From an uncultured Clostridium sp. (lineage in GTDB: Bacteria; Bacillota; Clostridia; Clostridiales; Clostridiaceae): a stretch of DNA of 9,527 nucleotides. The position numbers and the translations under genes are program-made. The notes below the pieces were generated by a model. That model was not told the DNA's origin and did not search any database. It saw only the letters and a list, made by a program, of their open reading frames with translations. The stretch lies in the NCBI GenBank assembly GCA_934746785.1, contig CAKVFO010000130.1, positions 1 to 9,527 on the forward strand, written 5' to 3'. This document shows, piece by piece, positions 1 through 5,452 of the stretch (position 1 is the stretch's first letter; each line of letters begins with the position of its first letter).

Positions 1-122
1 GTATAGGTTACTCTGTTTTTTTTAACGTATAGAAAATTAAAAACTTTTTTTGAGAGCGAGTGCTGATTATTATCGACTTTCTTATATGCAAGTTGGTAAA
101 TACGTTAGAAAATAATTAAGTT
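1..122. other. Left-edge segment with no assignable gene
   Basis: No complete gene is visible. Two short plus-strand frames could be remnants or tails of something to the left: one ends at a TAG at 30-32 after IGYSVFFNV, and one reads ADYYRLSYMQVGKYVRK before a TAA at 113-115 but is closed upstream by a TAA at 38-40. A 7-bp inverted repeat, AACGTAT at 24-30 and ATACGTT at 100-106, flanks the middle, and the sequences around the two arms look alike. The segment also lies downstream of the minus-strand gene ending at 123, but no convincing hairpin terminator for that gene is present. Confidence 0.3.
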
Positions 123-560
123 TTAAAGATCATAAATATATTCTCTGCCAGTAATAGTATCAATATGGACTTTAGTAAATTTTATATCAGGACAGCTAGT
201 GATATCTTTTAGGGATTTGTGATATTTTTTTCTGAAGAGACTGAGGATGTAGTTTTTAGTAGGCGTTTCAGTAATTTCTTCAAGTTTTCCTTTTGCAGAG
301 ATAGTTTGATATACATCCTTATAAAAGCTTGAAATTGAGTTATCTAAGTATATGCATAAATTTTGAAAGTTAATTTTTGTTTTTGTATTAGAATATATAA
401 AGAAAAAATCTATTTTTGAGTTAATATAATCAAAAGCAAATAGCATTGGCACTATATCTATATCTGTTTGTGATGAAGTACCTAGACTGCAAATATCTTT
501 TTCTTCTAAAATAGATACTATTTCTTTAAGGTGCAGCTCTCTATATTTACATATATCCAT
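123..560 (-). CDS. Pyridoxamine 5'-phosphate oxidase-like split-barrel flavoprotein
   Basis: This 145-residue protein looks like a small member of the FMN-binding split-barrel superfamily (pyridoxamine 5'-phosphate oxidase-like, general stress protein 26 type). The N-terminal helix (about 1-20) is followed by the strand pattern ICSLGTSS, then FFFIYSNTKTKINF (about 52-65), where the family usually reads a strand plus the lysine-rich phosphate-binding segment, then ISAKGKLEEI near 88-97 and the C-terminal ITGREY at 136-141, a common ending in this family. The length fits the single-domain members, which usually act as homodimers in the cytoplasm. The ATG is preceded by AGGAGAT (567-573 on the minus strand) at good spacing. 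The true substrate is unknown; true pyridoxamine phosphate oxidase is unlikely because the protein is too short and diverged. It appears to be a single-gene transcript. Confidence 0.72.
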   Translation of the reverse strand: MDICKYRELHLKEIVSILEEKDICSLGTSSQTDIDIVPMLFAFDYINSKIDFFFIYSNTKTKINFQNLCIYLDNSISSFYKDVYQTISAKGKLEEITETPTKNYILSLFRKKYHKSLKDITSCPDIKFTKVHIDTITGREYIYDL

Positions 561-587
561 AAGATTATCTCCTAATTATATTTTTGT

Positions 588-593
588 ATTATA
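588..593 (-). promoter_or_regulatory. Probable -10 box of the flavoprotein gene
   Basis: The minus strand reads a perfect TATAAT here. Initiation about 7 bases downstream would leave a leader of roughly 20 bases containing the AGGAGAT ribosome site. The -35 region is poor (TTCATG at 613-618 with a long 19-base spacer, or CATGTT at 17), so only the -10 is well supported. Confidence 0.4.
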
Positions 594-657
594 ATATGAA
601 AAAAGTTATAAACATGAAACTAATTTTGATATTGTATATCTTAATAAAGCGTAAATA

Positions 658-694
658 AAAAGAGATTTATCTTGCTTTTAGATAAATCTCTTTT
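658..694 (-). terminator. Rho-independent terminator after the 58-aa gene
   Basis: A perfect 15-bp inverted repeat, AAAAGAGATTTATCT at 658-672 and its complement at 680-694, encloses a 7-base loop. On the minus strand the stem ends in UUUU and continues as UAUUUAC, so it fits termination of the transcript from 751-927. On the plus strand the stem also ends in TTTT, so it could block read-through both ways. It separates the small gene from the flavoprotein gene at 123-560. Confidence 0.8.
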
Positions 695-750
695 GTTAAA
701 TGAGGGATAAACTAGCTTTTAGGTAGTTTTTTAGGGACTAGAATTAAAAG

Positions 751-927
751 TTAATCCTTGTAACTAGATAAACAGCTACATGCTGTATTTATAGCATTCA
801 TAGCTTGTTGAATTTTTTCTTTGTTTTCAGTTTTTTCAGCCATAGTTTCAGCTTGTTGTAAATTAGATTTTATGTTTTCTACTGCTGTCATACTCATATC
901 GATATAATCTTTAGCTTTGTTTGGCAT
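751..927 (-). CDS. Small helical protein of unknown function, 58 aa
   Basis: I do not recognise this protein. It begins MPNKAKDYIDMSMTAVEN and is almost entirely predicted helix, rich in Ala, Gln, Glu and Lys with no Pro after residue 2, suggesting a short helical hairpin or coiled coil. It ends with a paired cysteine motif (CSC) four residues before SYKD. The ATG at 927 is chosen because AGAGGTG (934-940) lies 6 bases ahead; an in-frame GTG three codons upstream falls inside that ribosome site and is not a plausible start. A promoter (981-1010) and a strong terminator (658-694) bracket it, so it is a compact monocistronic unit. That is the main reason to believe it is real. No signal peptide or membrane segment is seen. 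Confidence 0.72.
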   Translation of the reverse strand: MPNKAKDYIDMSMTAVENIKSNLQQAETMAEKTENKEKIQQAMNAINTACSCLSSYKD

Positions 928-980
928 TAAAATCACCTCTTTTCTGTCGTTACCTTAGTAGTATTTGTAGTTGATTTGTA

Positions 981-1010
981 ATTATAACTATAAAGTTCTG
1001 GCAGAGTTAA
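981..1010 (-). promoter_or_regulatory. Promoter of the 58-aa gene
   Basis: On the minus strand TTAACT (1005-1010) and a perfect TATAAT (981-986) are separated by 18 bases. The expected start near 974 gives a leader of about 47 bases. It lies just past the stop codon of the TetR gene (1016), and I see no terminator between the two, so some read-through from the regulator gene is possible. Confidence 0.5.
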
Positions 1011-1015
1011 CATTA

Positions 1016-1567
1016 TTAGATGGGTAAGCAATTTATTATTATTTTACAGATATCTTCTTCTGAATCAACACAATCATTATCTACCCATCGTTTTAATACC
1101 ATAGTTATACCAGCTTGAAAAAACACAAAGTAATACATCATTTTATCTTCATCTGTAATATTATTTTTTAAACAGTGGGGCTTAACAACAAGATTAAAAA
1201 TCCTAGAACTTCCTTCTTCTATAGGGAAGTTTTTACGTTTTTGAAGACACGCTTTATAAAAGTTTTTATTATTTTTTATGAACTTTAAAAATGGTAGAAA
1301 GAACTTTTCAGAGGTAAAAAGAATATCACCTAATTCTTCAGGACTGCAATGAGAAACTATTTTTTCGTTCATGGAAGTTTCTAATTTTTCTAAAAGGTCA
1401 TAAATATCTACATAGTGAGCATAAAAAGTTGAACGATTGATTTTAGATTTTTTACATAACTCAGTTACAGTTATTCTATTAATATCTTTATTATTTAAAA
1501 GCTCTATAAAATTTTTTTGAATTTTTCTTTCTGTATCTAAAAATATTTCAATACTTTTTTTATTCAT
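1016..1567 (-). CDS. TetR/AcrR-family transcriptional regulator
   Basis: This 183-residue protein has a TetR-type N-terminal helix-turn-helix: residues about 12-58 read as helix 1, ITVTELCKKSKINRSTFYAHY at about 32-52 as the recognition unit, then the DIYDLLEKLE helix. The C-terminal half has the pattern YYFVFFQAGITMVLKRWVDN followed by SEEDI, which resembles the TetR_C_8/DhaS-like ligand-binding domain. The ATG at 1567 is preferred over one 9 codons upstream, because AAAGGA lies ahead of the inner ATG (spacing about 12, a little long) while the outer one has no ribosome site. It is divergent from the dehydrogenase-pump pair and most likely represses both that pair and itself through the palindrome at 1632-1653. 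The ligand is unknown. Confidence 0.88.
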   Translation of the reverse strand: MNKKSIEIFLDTERKIQKNFIELLNNKDINRITVTELCKKSKINRSTFYAHYVDIYDLLEKLETSMNEKIVSHCSPEELGDILFTSEKFFLPFLKFIKNNKNFYKACLQKRKNFPIEEGSSRIFNLVVKPHCLKNNITDEDKMMYYFVFFQAGITMVLKRWVDNDCVDSEEDICKIIINCLPI

Positions 1568-1612
1568 TATAGTATAACATCCTTTGTCCAACATAAATTA
1601 TGATTTTGATGG

Positions 1613-1641
1613 TTGTTTACGTGATTTTTGATAATTATACT
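1613..1641 (+). promoter_or_regulatory. Promoter of the dehydrogenase-MATE operon
   Basis: TTGTTT (1613-1618) and TATACT (1636-1641) are separated by exactly 17 bases, giving a start near 1648 and a leader of about 40 bases to the ATG at 1689. The -10 lies inside the palindrome at 1632-1653, so a bound repressor would block it. Confidence 0.6.
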
Positions 1642-1653
1642 ATAGTTAAATTA
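1632..1653. promoter_or_regulatory. Candidate TetR operator palindrome
   Basis: This 22-bp imperfect palindrome has TAATT and AATTA ends and a perfect ACTATAGT core; 18 of 22 positions are symmetric. It covers the -10 boxes of both divergent promoters. Position and symmetry fit a TetR-family operator. The AT-rich background means symmetry alone is weaker evidence than the overlap with both promoters. Confidence 0.5.
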
Positions 1654-1662
1654 TTAAGGCAA
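1634..1662 (-). promoter_or_regulatory. Promoter of the TetR regulator gene
   Basis: On the minus strand TTGCCT (1657-1662) and a perfect TATAAT (1634-1639) are separated by 17 bases, giving a start near 1627 and a leader of about 60 bases. This promoter overlaps the opposing dehydrogenase promoter; the two -10 boxes share bases 1636-1639. The two polymerases would therefore compete, and one operator could shut both. Confidence 0.6.
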
Positions 1663-1688
1663 TTTTGACAGAGAGAGGAGATAAAATA

Positions 1689-2699
1689 ATGAGGGCAGCA
1701 ATATATAATGGAAAGAAAAATATTAAATTAGGAGAGTTAGAAACTCCTAAGACAGGAGAGAATGATATAGTTATAAAAAATTTATATTCTAGTATATGTG
1801 GTACAGATGTAGCTGTTTATTTTCATGGTCCTAATACAGGGCATAAAATTACAGTTGGTGGAGAGTTTGGACATGAAATGGTATCTCAGGTGGTTGAAAT
1901 AGGGAAGAATGTTAAAGACATAAAGGTTGGAGATATTGTTTATCCATATCCTTTATTAGCAAAGGGAGATCCAAGAAGAGCAGGAACTATAGGTGGGTTT
2001 TCAGAGTATATTCTTGTACCAGATGCAGAATTAAATAAGCAGATATATTTAGTTGATTCTAAAATTTCAACAAAGACAGCCAGTCTTATTGAACCTTTTA
2101 CTGTTGGCTGCAGGGCGGCAAGAAGAGGGTTTTCTAAAGAAGGAGAAAAGGCTATAGTTTTTGGTGCAGGAACTATAGGAATAGCAGCAGCAATTACTTT
2201 AAAATATTTTGGATGCAGTAAGGTTATGATTTGTGATATTTCTGATTTTAGATTAGGAAAGGCAAAAAAATTAGGATTTGAAATATGTAATAATGCAAAG
2301 GAAGATTTGAAAGCTAAAGCAATTAAATTTTTTGGAGAAGCACGAAGTTTAAAGGGTATTACAGCAGATGTTGATATTTATATTGATGCAGCAGGTGCAG
2401 AAATAATTTTAGAAACATTTGAGGAAATGGGGAAAATTGAAGCAAGAATGGTTGTGGTTGCTGTTCTTGCAGGTATGAGACCAGTAGATATTTTAGGAAT
2501 GACTTTTGCACAACATTCCTTAATTGGAAGCGGGGGATATATGCCAGAGGATGTTAAAGATGTTATGGAAATTATGAAAAGTGGAAAATGGGATATAGAA
2601 TCTATAATAACTCATGAATTCCCTTGGGAAGAACTTTCTAAAGCTATTGAAACAGCAGGAGATGTAGAAAAATCTTTAAATGTAGTTGTTAAATATTAA
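1689..2699 (+). CDS. Zinc-dependent alcohol dehydrogenase, medium-chain family
   Basis: This 336-residue cytoplasmic enzyme should oxidise an alcohol or reduce a carbonyl with NAD(H). It has the zinc-type medium-chain layout: GroES-like catalytic domain with Cys37 (ICGTD), His62-Glu63 (EFGHEM) and Glu135 (IEPFTVG) as likely catalytic zinc ligands, then a Rossmann domain with GAGTIG at 159-164 and Asp183 at the end of the second strand, which favours NAD over NADP. The four-cysteine structural zinc loop normally near residues 90-105 is absent, as in some clostridial secondary alcohol dehydrogenases. The ATG at 1689 follows AGAGAGGAG (1672-1680) by 8 bases; an upstream in-frame TTG overlaps the leader and is rejected. 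It is followed by the MATE pump and is probably under TetR control. Substrate unknown; butanediol or sorbitol dehydrogenase-like enzymes are alternatives. Confidence 0.85.
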   Translation: MRAAIYNGKKNIKLGELETPKTGENDIVIKNLYSSICGTDVAVYFHGPNTGHKITVGGEFGHEMVSQVVEIGKNVKDIKVGDIVYPYPLLAKGDPRRAGTIGGFSEYILVPDAELNKQIYLVDSKISTKTASLIEPFTVGCRAARRGFSKEGEKAIVFGAGTIGIAAAITLKYFGCSKVMICDISDFRLGKAKKLGFEICNNAKEDLKAKAIKFFGEARSLKGITADVDIYIDAAGAEIILETFEEMGKIEARMVVVAVLAGMRPVDILGMTFAQHSLIGSGGYMPEDVKDVMEIMKSGKWDIESIITHEFPWEELSKAIETAGDVEKSLNVVVKY

Positions 2700-2761
2700 T
2701 ATAACTATAAGGGTAAAAATGGTATAATTGTTATTTGGAGATGACAATAAGGGGTGGTAAA

Positions 2762-4156
2762 GTGTTTCAAAATAAAAAGAAAGACTATAAAATGGACATG
2801 TGTACAGGTCCTGTACTTAAGAAAATGCTTATCTTTACGATTCCTCTAATGTTTTCAAGTATACTTCAGTTGTTATTTAATGCAGCTGATATTGTTGTAG
2901 TAGGAAAGTTTGCAGGAGATAATTCCTTGGCTGCTGTAGGTTCAAACTCAGCGCTTATTGGTCTGGTGACTAACTTATTTTTAGGATTATCTATTGGTTC
3001 AAATGTTCTGACAGCAAAATATTATGGAGCTAAAAAAGATAGGCATTTAAGAAGAACAGTACATACATCAATGCTCTTAAGTATAATCAGTGGAGTGCTT
3101 TTAACTTTTGTTGGAGTTATAGGAGCAAGACAGATATTAATATGGATGCAGACACCAGAAGAAGTTTTAGATCTTGCAGCAAAATATCTTAGAATTTATT
3201 TCTTAGGGATGACAGCAACTATGGTTTATAACTTTGGAAGTGCAATACTTAGAGCAGTGGGAGATACAAAAAGACCTTTATACTATCTTTTTTATGCAGG
3301 TATAATTAATGTTGTATTAAATTTGATTTTTGTTATTGTTTTAAAGATGGATGTTGCAGGAGTGTCATTAGCAACAGTAATATCTCAAACTATATCAGCA
3401 GTATGTATAATAGTCTGTCTTATTCGTGAAAAGGGCAGTATACATCTTGAGTTAAAGGAGTTACATATTAATAAAGTAATATTTATTGAAATATTGAGAA
3501 TAGGGCTTCCAGCTGGGTTTCAAGGGATTCTTTTCTCTTTATCAAATGTAATTATTCAATCATCAGTTAACTCTTTTGGTTCAGTAGTTATGGCAGGAAA
3601 TTCAGCAGCTGCAAATGTTGAGCAATTTGTATATTTTGCTATGAATTCATTCCATCAAGCAGCTATTTCATTTACAAGTCAAAATTATGGTGCTGGCAAC
3701 ATAAAAAGGATTTATAAGATTTTAAGAAGTTCTTTGATTTGTGTAACTGTTGTAGGAATTGTATTTGGTAATTTAGAAGTTATTTTTGGTGAAAGTTTAT
3801 TAAGAATATATTCATCTAGCAATGATGTTATTGAAGCTGGGATAGTGAGACTTGGATTTGTAGCTAGAACCTATGCACTATGTGGAATTATGGATGTTAT
3901 GGTTGGAATGATTAGAGGTATAGGATATTCAGTTATGCCAATGATAGTTTCTTTAATGGGAGCATGTGTTTTTAGATTGGTTTGGGTTGCCACAATTTTT
4001 AGAATGGAAAAGTTCCATACAGTACAAGTGGTTTATGCATCATATCCAATTTCATGGGTTATAACGATAAGCGTACATATAGTATGTTTTATTTGGGTAA
4101 TGAAAAAGGTTAAAGAAAAGTTTGCTAAATATAATGAAAATAAAGTTATAGCTTAA
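2762..4156 (+). CDS. MATE-family multidrug efflux transporter (intact)
   Basis: This 464-residue integral membrane protein fits a full-length MATE (NorM/DinF, COG0534) antiporter, which exports cationic or drug-like compounds against Na+ or H+. The first segment after a charged N-terminus is typical (CTGPVLKKMLIFTIPLMFSS then LLFNAADIVVVGKFAG), about 12 hydrophobic segments follow, and the second half repeats the first with LRIGLPAGFQGILFSLSNV and GAGN. A GTG start at 2762 is preferred: AAGGGGTGG (2749-2757) sits at ideal distance, while ATG 2741 and TTG 2735 lack a usable site. An ATG at 2792 is a weaker alternative. The gene lies 62 bases behind the dehydrogenase with no terminator between, so they are likely co-transcribed; a lone TATAAT at 2723-2728 without a good -35 could give a secondary promoter. 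The pairing suggests removal of a toxic compound or its reduced product, but this is inference. Confidence 0.9.
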   Translation: MFQNKKKDYKMDMCTGPVLKKMLIFTIPLMFSSILQLLFNAADIVVVGKFAGDNSLAAVGSNSALIGLVTNLFLGLSIGSNVLTAKYYGAKKDRHLRRTVHTSMLLSIISGVLLTFVGVIGARQILIWMQTPEEVLDLAAKYLRIYFLGMTATMVYNFGSAILRAVGDTKRPLYYLFYAGIINVVLNLIFVIVLKMDVAGVSLATVISQTISAVCIIVCLIREKGSIHLELKELHINKVIFIEILRIGLPAGFQGILFSLSNVIIQSSVNSFGSVVMAGNSAAANVEQFVYFAMNSFHQAAISFTSQNYGAGNIKRIYKILRSSLICVTVVGIVFGNLEVIFGESLLRIYSSSNDVIEAGIVRLGFVARTYALCGIMDVMVGMIRGIGYSVMPMIVSLMGACVFRLVWVATIFRMEKFHTVQVVYASYPISWVITISVHIVCFIWVMKKVKEKFAKYNENKVIA

Positions 4157-4178
4157 AATGTTAAGTTATATTATGGAG

Positions 4179-4215
4179 AAAGAGCTTATGAATAATTTAT
4201 TTCACAAGCTCTTTT
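4179..4215 (+). terminator. Terminator of the dehydrogenase-MATE operon
   Basis: AAAGAGCTT (4179-4187) pairs perfectly with 4206-4214, and the 18-base loop holds an extra AATA/TATT pairing. The plus strand continues TTTTAATTTATTT, a reasonable U-rich tail. The right arm lies within the last codons of the convergent gene at 4197-4691; on the minus strand there is no U-tract, so it mainly serves the plus strand. Confidence 0.65.
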
Positions 4216-4691
4216 AATTTATTTAAATCAACATTTTCTATAGACATTTCATTTATACATGAACTTGCTTGAAACCAATAGTATAAGAATTTGTTATCTA
4301 TATCTAAGACCATGTATTTGCAGTTTATAAATGTATCATTTAATTTTACTTCTGTATTTGAAGTAAAGTTTATTTTTACAAAATAATTATCTGAATCAGC
4401 TGCACTTGAACCTTTTGGAAAGCTGGAATCAAAAAATATTACTCCATCAAGATAGGAAAATTTCCCTTTTTGGGTATATTTTTTTATGAGTTTAAGTATG
4501 TTTTTACCTTCTGAAGTTTCAGTATCATAAGTAATTAAATTATTGTTATGGAAAACTTCTACTGAATCTATATTATAAGATGTAACATTTGTTAATACAT
4601 ATTTATTATCATCAATTAATGTATAAATATAAGCTATGGATAAGGAAATTGTAATTAATATTAATATGCTGATTTTTTTAGAAATTTTCAT
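4197..4691 (-). CDS. Membrane-anchored protein of unknown function, paralog 1
   Basis: I do not recognise a named family. The 164-residue protein has a short basic start (MKISKK), one hydrophobic segment at about 7-25 and then a hydrophilic domain, so it is probably anchored in the membrane with the rest outside the cytoplasm; no lipobox cysteine is present. It is a clear paralog of the next minus-strand gene (4816-5316): shared features are the MK.SKK start, KY.L.NV at about 30-36, a GK..LKL.K helix near 62-70, SDNY followed by a beta-strand near 98-105, a conserved Cys near 123 and a closing L.K. helix. The ATG has AGAGGAG upstream with 9-base spacing. It has its own promoter (4715-4743). 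It is convergent with the MATE operon. Confidence 0.75.
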   Translation of the reverse strand: MKISKKISILILITISLSIAYIYTLIDDNKYVLTNVTSYNIDSVEVFHNNNLITYDTETSEGKNILKLIKKYTQKGKFSYLDGVIFFDSSFPKGSSAADSDNYFVKINFTSNTEVKLNDTFINCKYMVLDIDNKFLYYWFQASSCINEMSIENVDLNKLKELVK

Positions 4692-4714
4692 ATAATCACT
4701 CTCCTCTAGCTTTT

Positions 4715-4743
4715 ATAATACTACAATTGGAAAAATAATACAA
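4715..4743 (-). promoter_or_regulatory. Promoter of paralog 1
   Basis: On the minus strand TTGTAT (4738-4743) and TATTAT (4715-4720) are 17 bases apart. The expected start near 4708 places the AGAGGAGAG ribosome site (4699-4707) at the very 5' end of the message. The layout is nearly the same as the promoter of paralog 2. Confidence 0.6.
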
Positions 4744-4750
4744 AGTAAGA

Positions 4751-4804
4751 AGAATAGAAATTTTTGTGGACTATATTATGCTTAGATCATAAAATTTCTA
4801 TTCT
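4751..4804 (-). terminator. Long inverted repeat between the two paralogs, probable terminator
   Basis: A perfect 14-bp inverted repeat (4751-4764 and 4791-4804, outer arm AGAATAGAAATTTT) encloses a 26-base loop. It lies directly after the stop of paralog 2 and before the promoter of paralog 1, the place expected for a terminator. The downstream minus-strand tail (UCUUACUUUG) is only moderately U-rich and the loop is large, so termination may be partial; an mRNA-stability hairpin is an alternative. Confidence 0.5.
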
Positions 4805-4815
4805 CCTTATAAATT

Positions 4816-5316
4816 TTAGTAATTTGAAGATAAGAATTTTGATAATTTATCAAAATTAGTATCTTTGAGTGTTACCTTTTTTACAGTATATGTGTTAGGT
4901 TCATGATAGAAGATAGCTTTTTCTTGAGGGCTAATAACGATTACATCACAAGTGATAGTTTCATCCTTTAAAGAGATTTCTTTCATTCTACCAAAAGGAA
5001 CTTCAATATAATAATTATCTGAATTGGATCTGGACATTGATAGCATAAAATCATCATAAATGAAGCTGCCGCACTCTTCATCAATAACTCCATCTTTTAA
5101 AATGTTTTTAACAAGTTTAAGAGCTTTTTTACCATCACTATTATCAACAGTACGCATAGTTAAATGCCCATCATGAGAAATAGTCATAGCTTTTATTTCG
5201 CTACTTTTTACATTTGGTAGTGGATATTTAGAATTTTTTATTGATATGCCAAAGAATATACCTGTAATAATAATTACTGCTAAAATAGGAATAAAGATTT
5301 TTTTCGATAATTTCAT
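4816..5316 (-). CDS. Membrane-anchored protein of unknown function, paralog 2
   Basis: This 166-residue protein has the same plan as its neighbour at 4197-4691: MKLSKK start, one hydrophobic segment (about 7-25), then KYPLPNV, GKKALKLVKN, SDNYYIEVPF, a Cys near 123 and a C-terminal K..KFL helix. There is no lipobox. By eye, identity is modest but collinear over the whole length, so the pair came from an old tandem duplication. The ATG at 5316 is chosen because AGGAGGTG (5323-5330) lies 6 bases ahead; the GTG three codons upstream is part of that ribosome site. It is divergent from the MerR-family gene at 5453, with separate, non-overlapping promoters. Function unknown; an extracytoplasmic sensing or binding role would be speculation. 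Confidence 0.75.
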   Translation of the reverse strand: MKLSKKIFIPILAVIIITGIFFGISIKNSKYPLPNVKSSEIKAMTISHDGHLTMRTVDNSDGKKALKLVKNILKDGVIDEECGSFIYDDFMLSMSRSNSDNYYIEVPFGRMKEISLKDETITCDVIVISPQEKAIFYHEPNTYTVKKVTLKDTNFDKLSKFLSSNY

Positions 5317-5336
5317 TTTAAACACCTCCTAACTGG

Positions 5337-5365
5337 ATAATACAATAAAATTGATAAAATTACAA
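5337..5365 (-). promoter_or_regulatory. Promoter of paralog 2
   Basis: On the minus strand TTGTAA (5360-5365) and TATTAT (5337-5342) are 17 bases apart, with initiation expected near 5330, again exactly at the ribosome site. The spacer has a CAATT element like that in the paralog 1 promoter, indicating that promoter and gene were duplicated together. Confidence 0.6.
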
Positions 5366-5400
5366 AATATATATATTATTACATATAATAATAATTGCTA

Positions 5401-5431
5401 TTGACTGTTCCCTTAGGGAATAGGTTACTAT
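5401..5431 (+). promoter_or_regulatory. MerR-type promoter and operator, autoregulatory
   Basis: TTGACT (5401-5406) and TACTAT (5426-5431) are separated by 19 bases, the overlong spacer typical of MerR-regulated promoters. Inside it lies a dyad, TTCCC-TTA-GGGAA (5408-5420), extended by CT and AG at 5405-5406 and 5422-5423. In the MerR family the regulator binds such a dyad between -35 and -10 and untwists the DNA to activate when ligand is bound. Because the MerR gene itself lies downstream, this is most simply autoregulation. Confidence 0.75.
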
Positions 5432-5452
5432 AAATAAAAGGGGGAATTTAAA

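Noticed and set aside
24..106. AACGTAT/ATACGTT inverted repeat as ends of a mobile element
   Set aside because: The arms are only 7 bp, enclose about 70 bp with no coding capacity, and no target duplication is visible.
709..729. Short AAACTA/TAGTTT inverted repeat with a following T-run
   Set aside because: Only a 6-bp AT-rich stem with a 9-base loop; the 15-bp hairpin at 658-694 is the credible terminator.
1665..1688. Upstream TTG start for the dehydrogenase
   Set aside because: The extension would translate the ribosome site itself (AGAGAGGAG); the ATG at 1689 has ideal spacing and matches the family N-terminus.
2735..2761. TTG 2735 or ATG 2741 as the MATE start
   Set aside because: Neither has a usable ribosome site, and the extra residues encode the AAGGGGTGG site used by the GTG at 2762.
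5365..5396. AT-rich repeated TAT/AAT stretch as a repeat element
   Set aside because: Low-complexity AT sequence between divergent promoters, with no regular unit; ordinary for this base composition.
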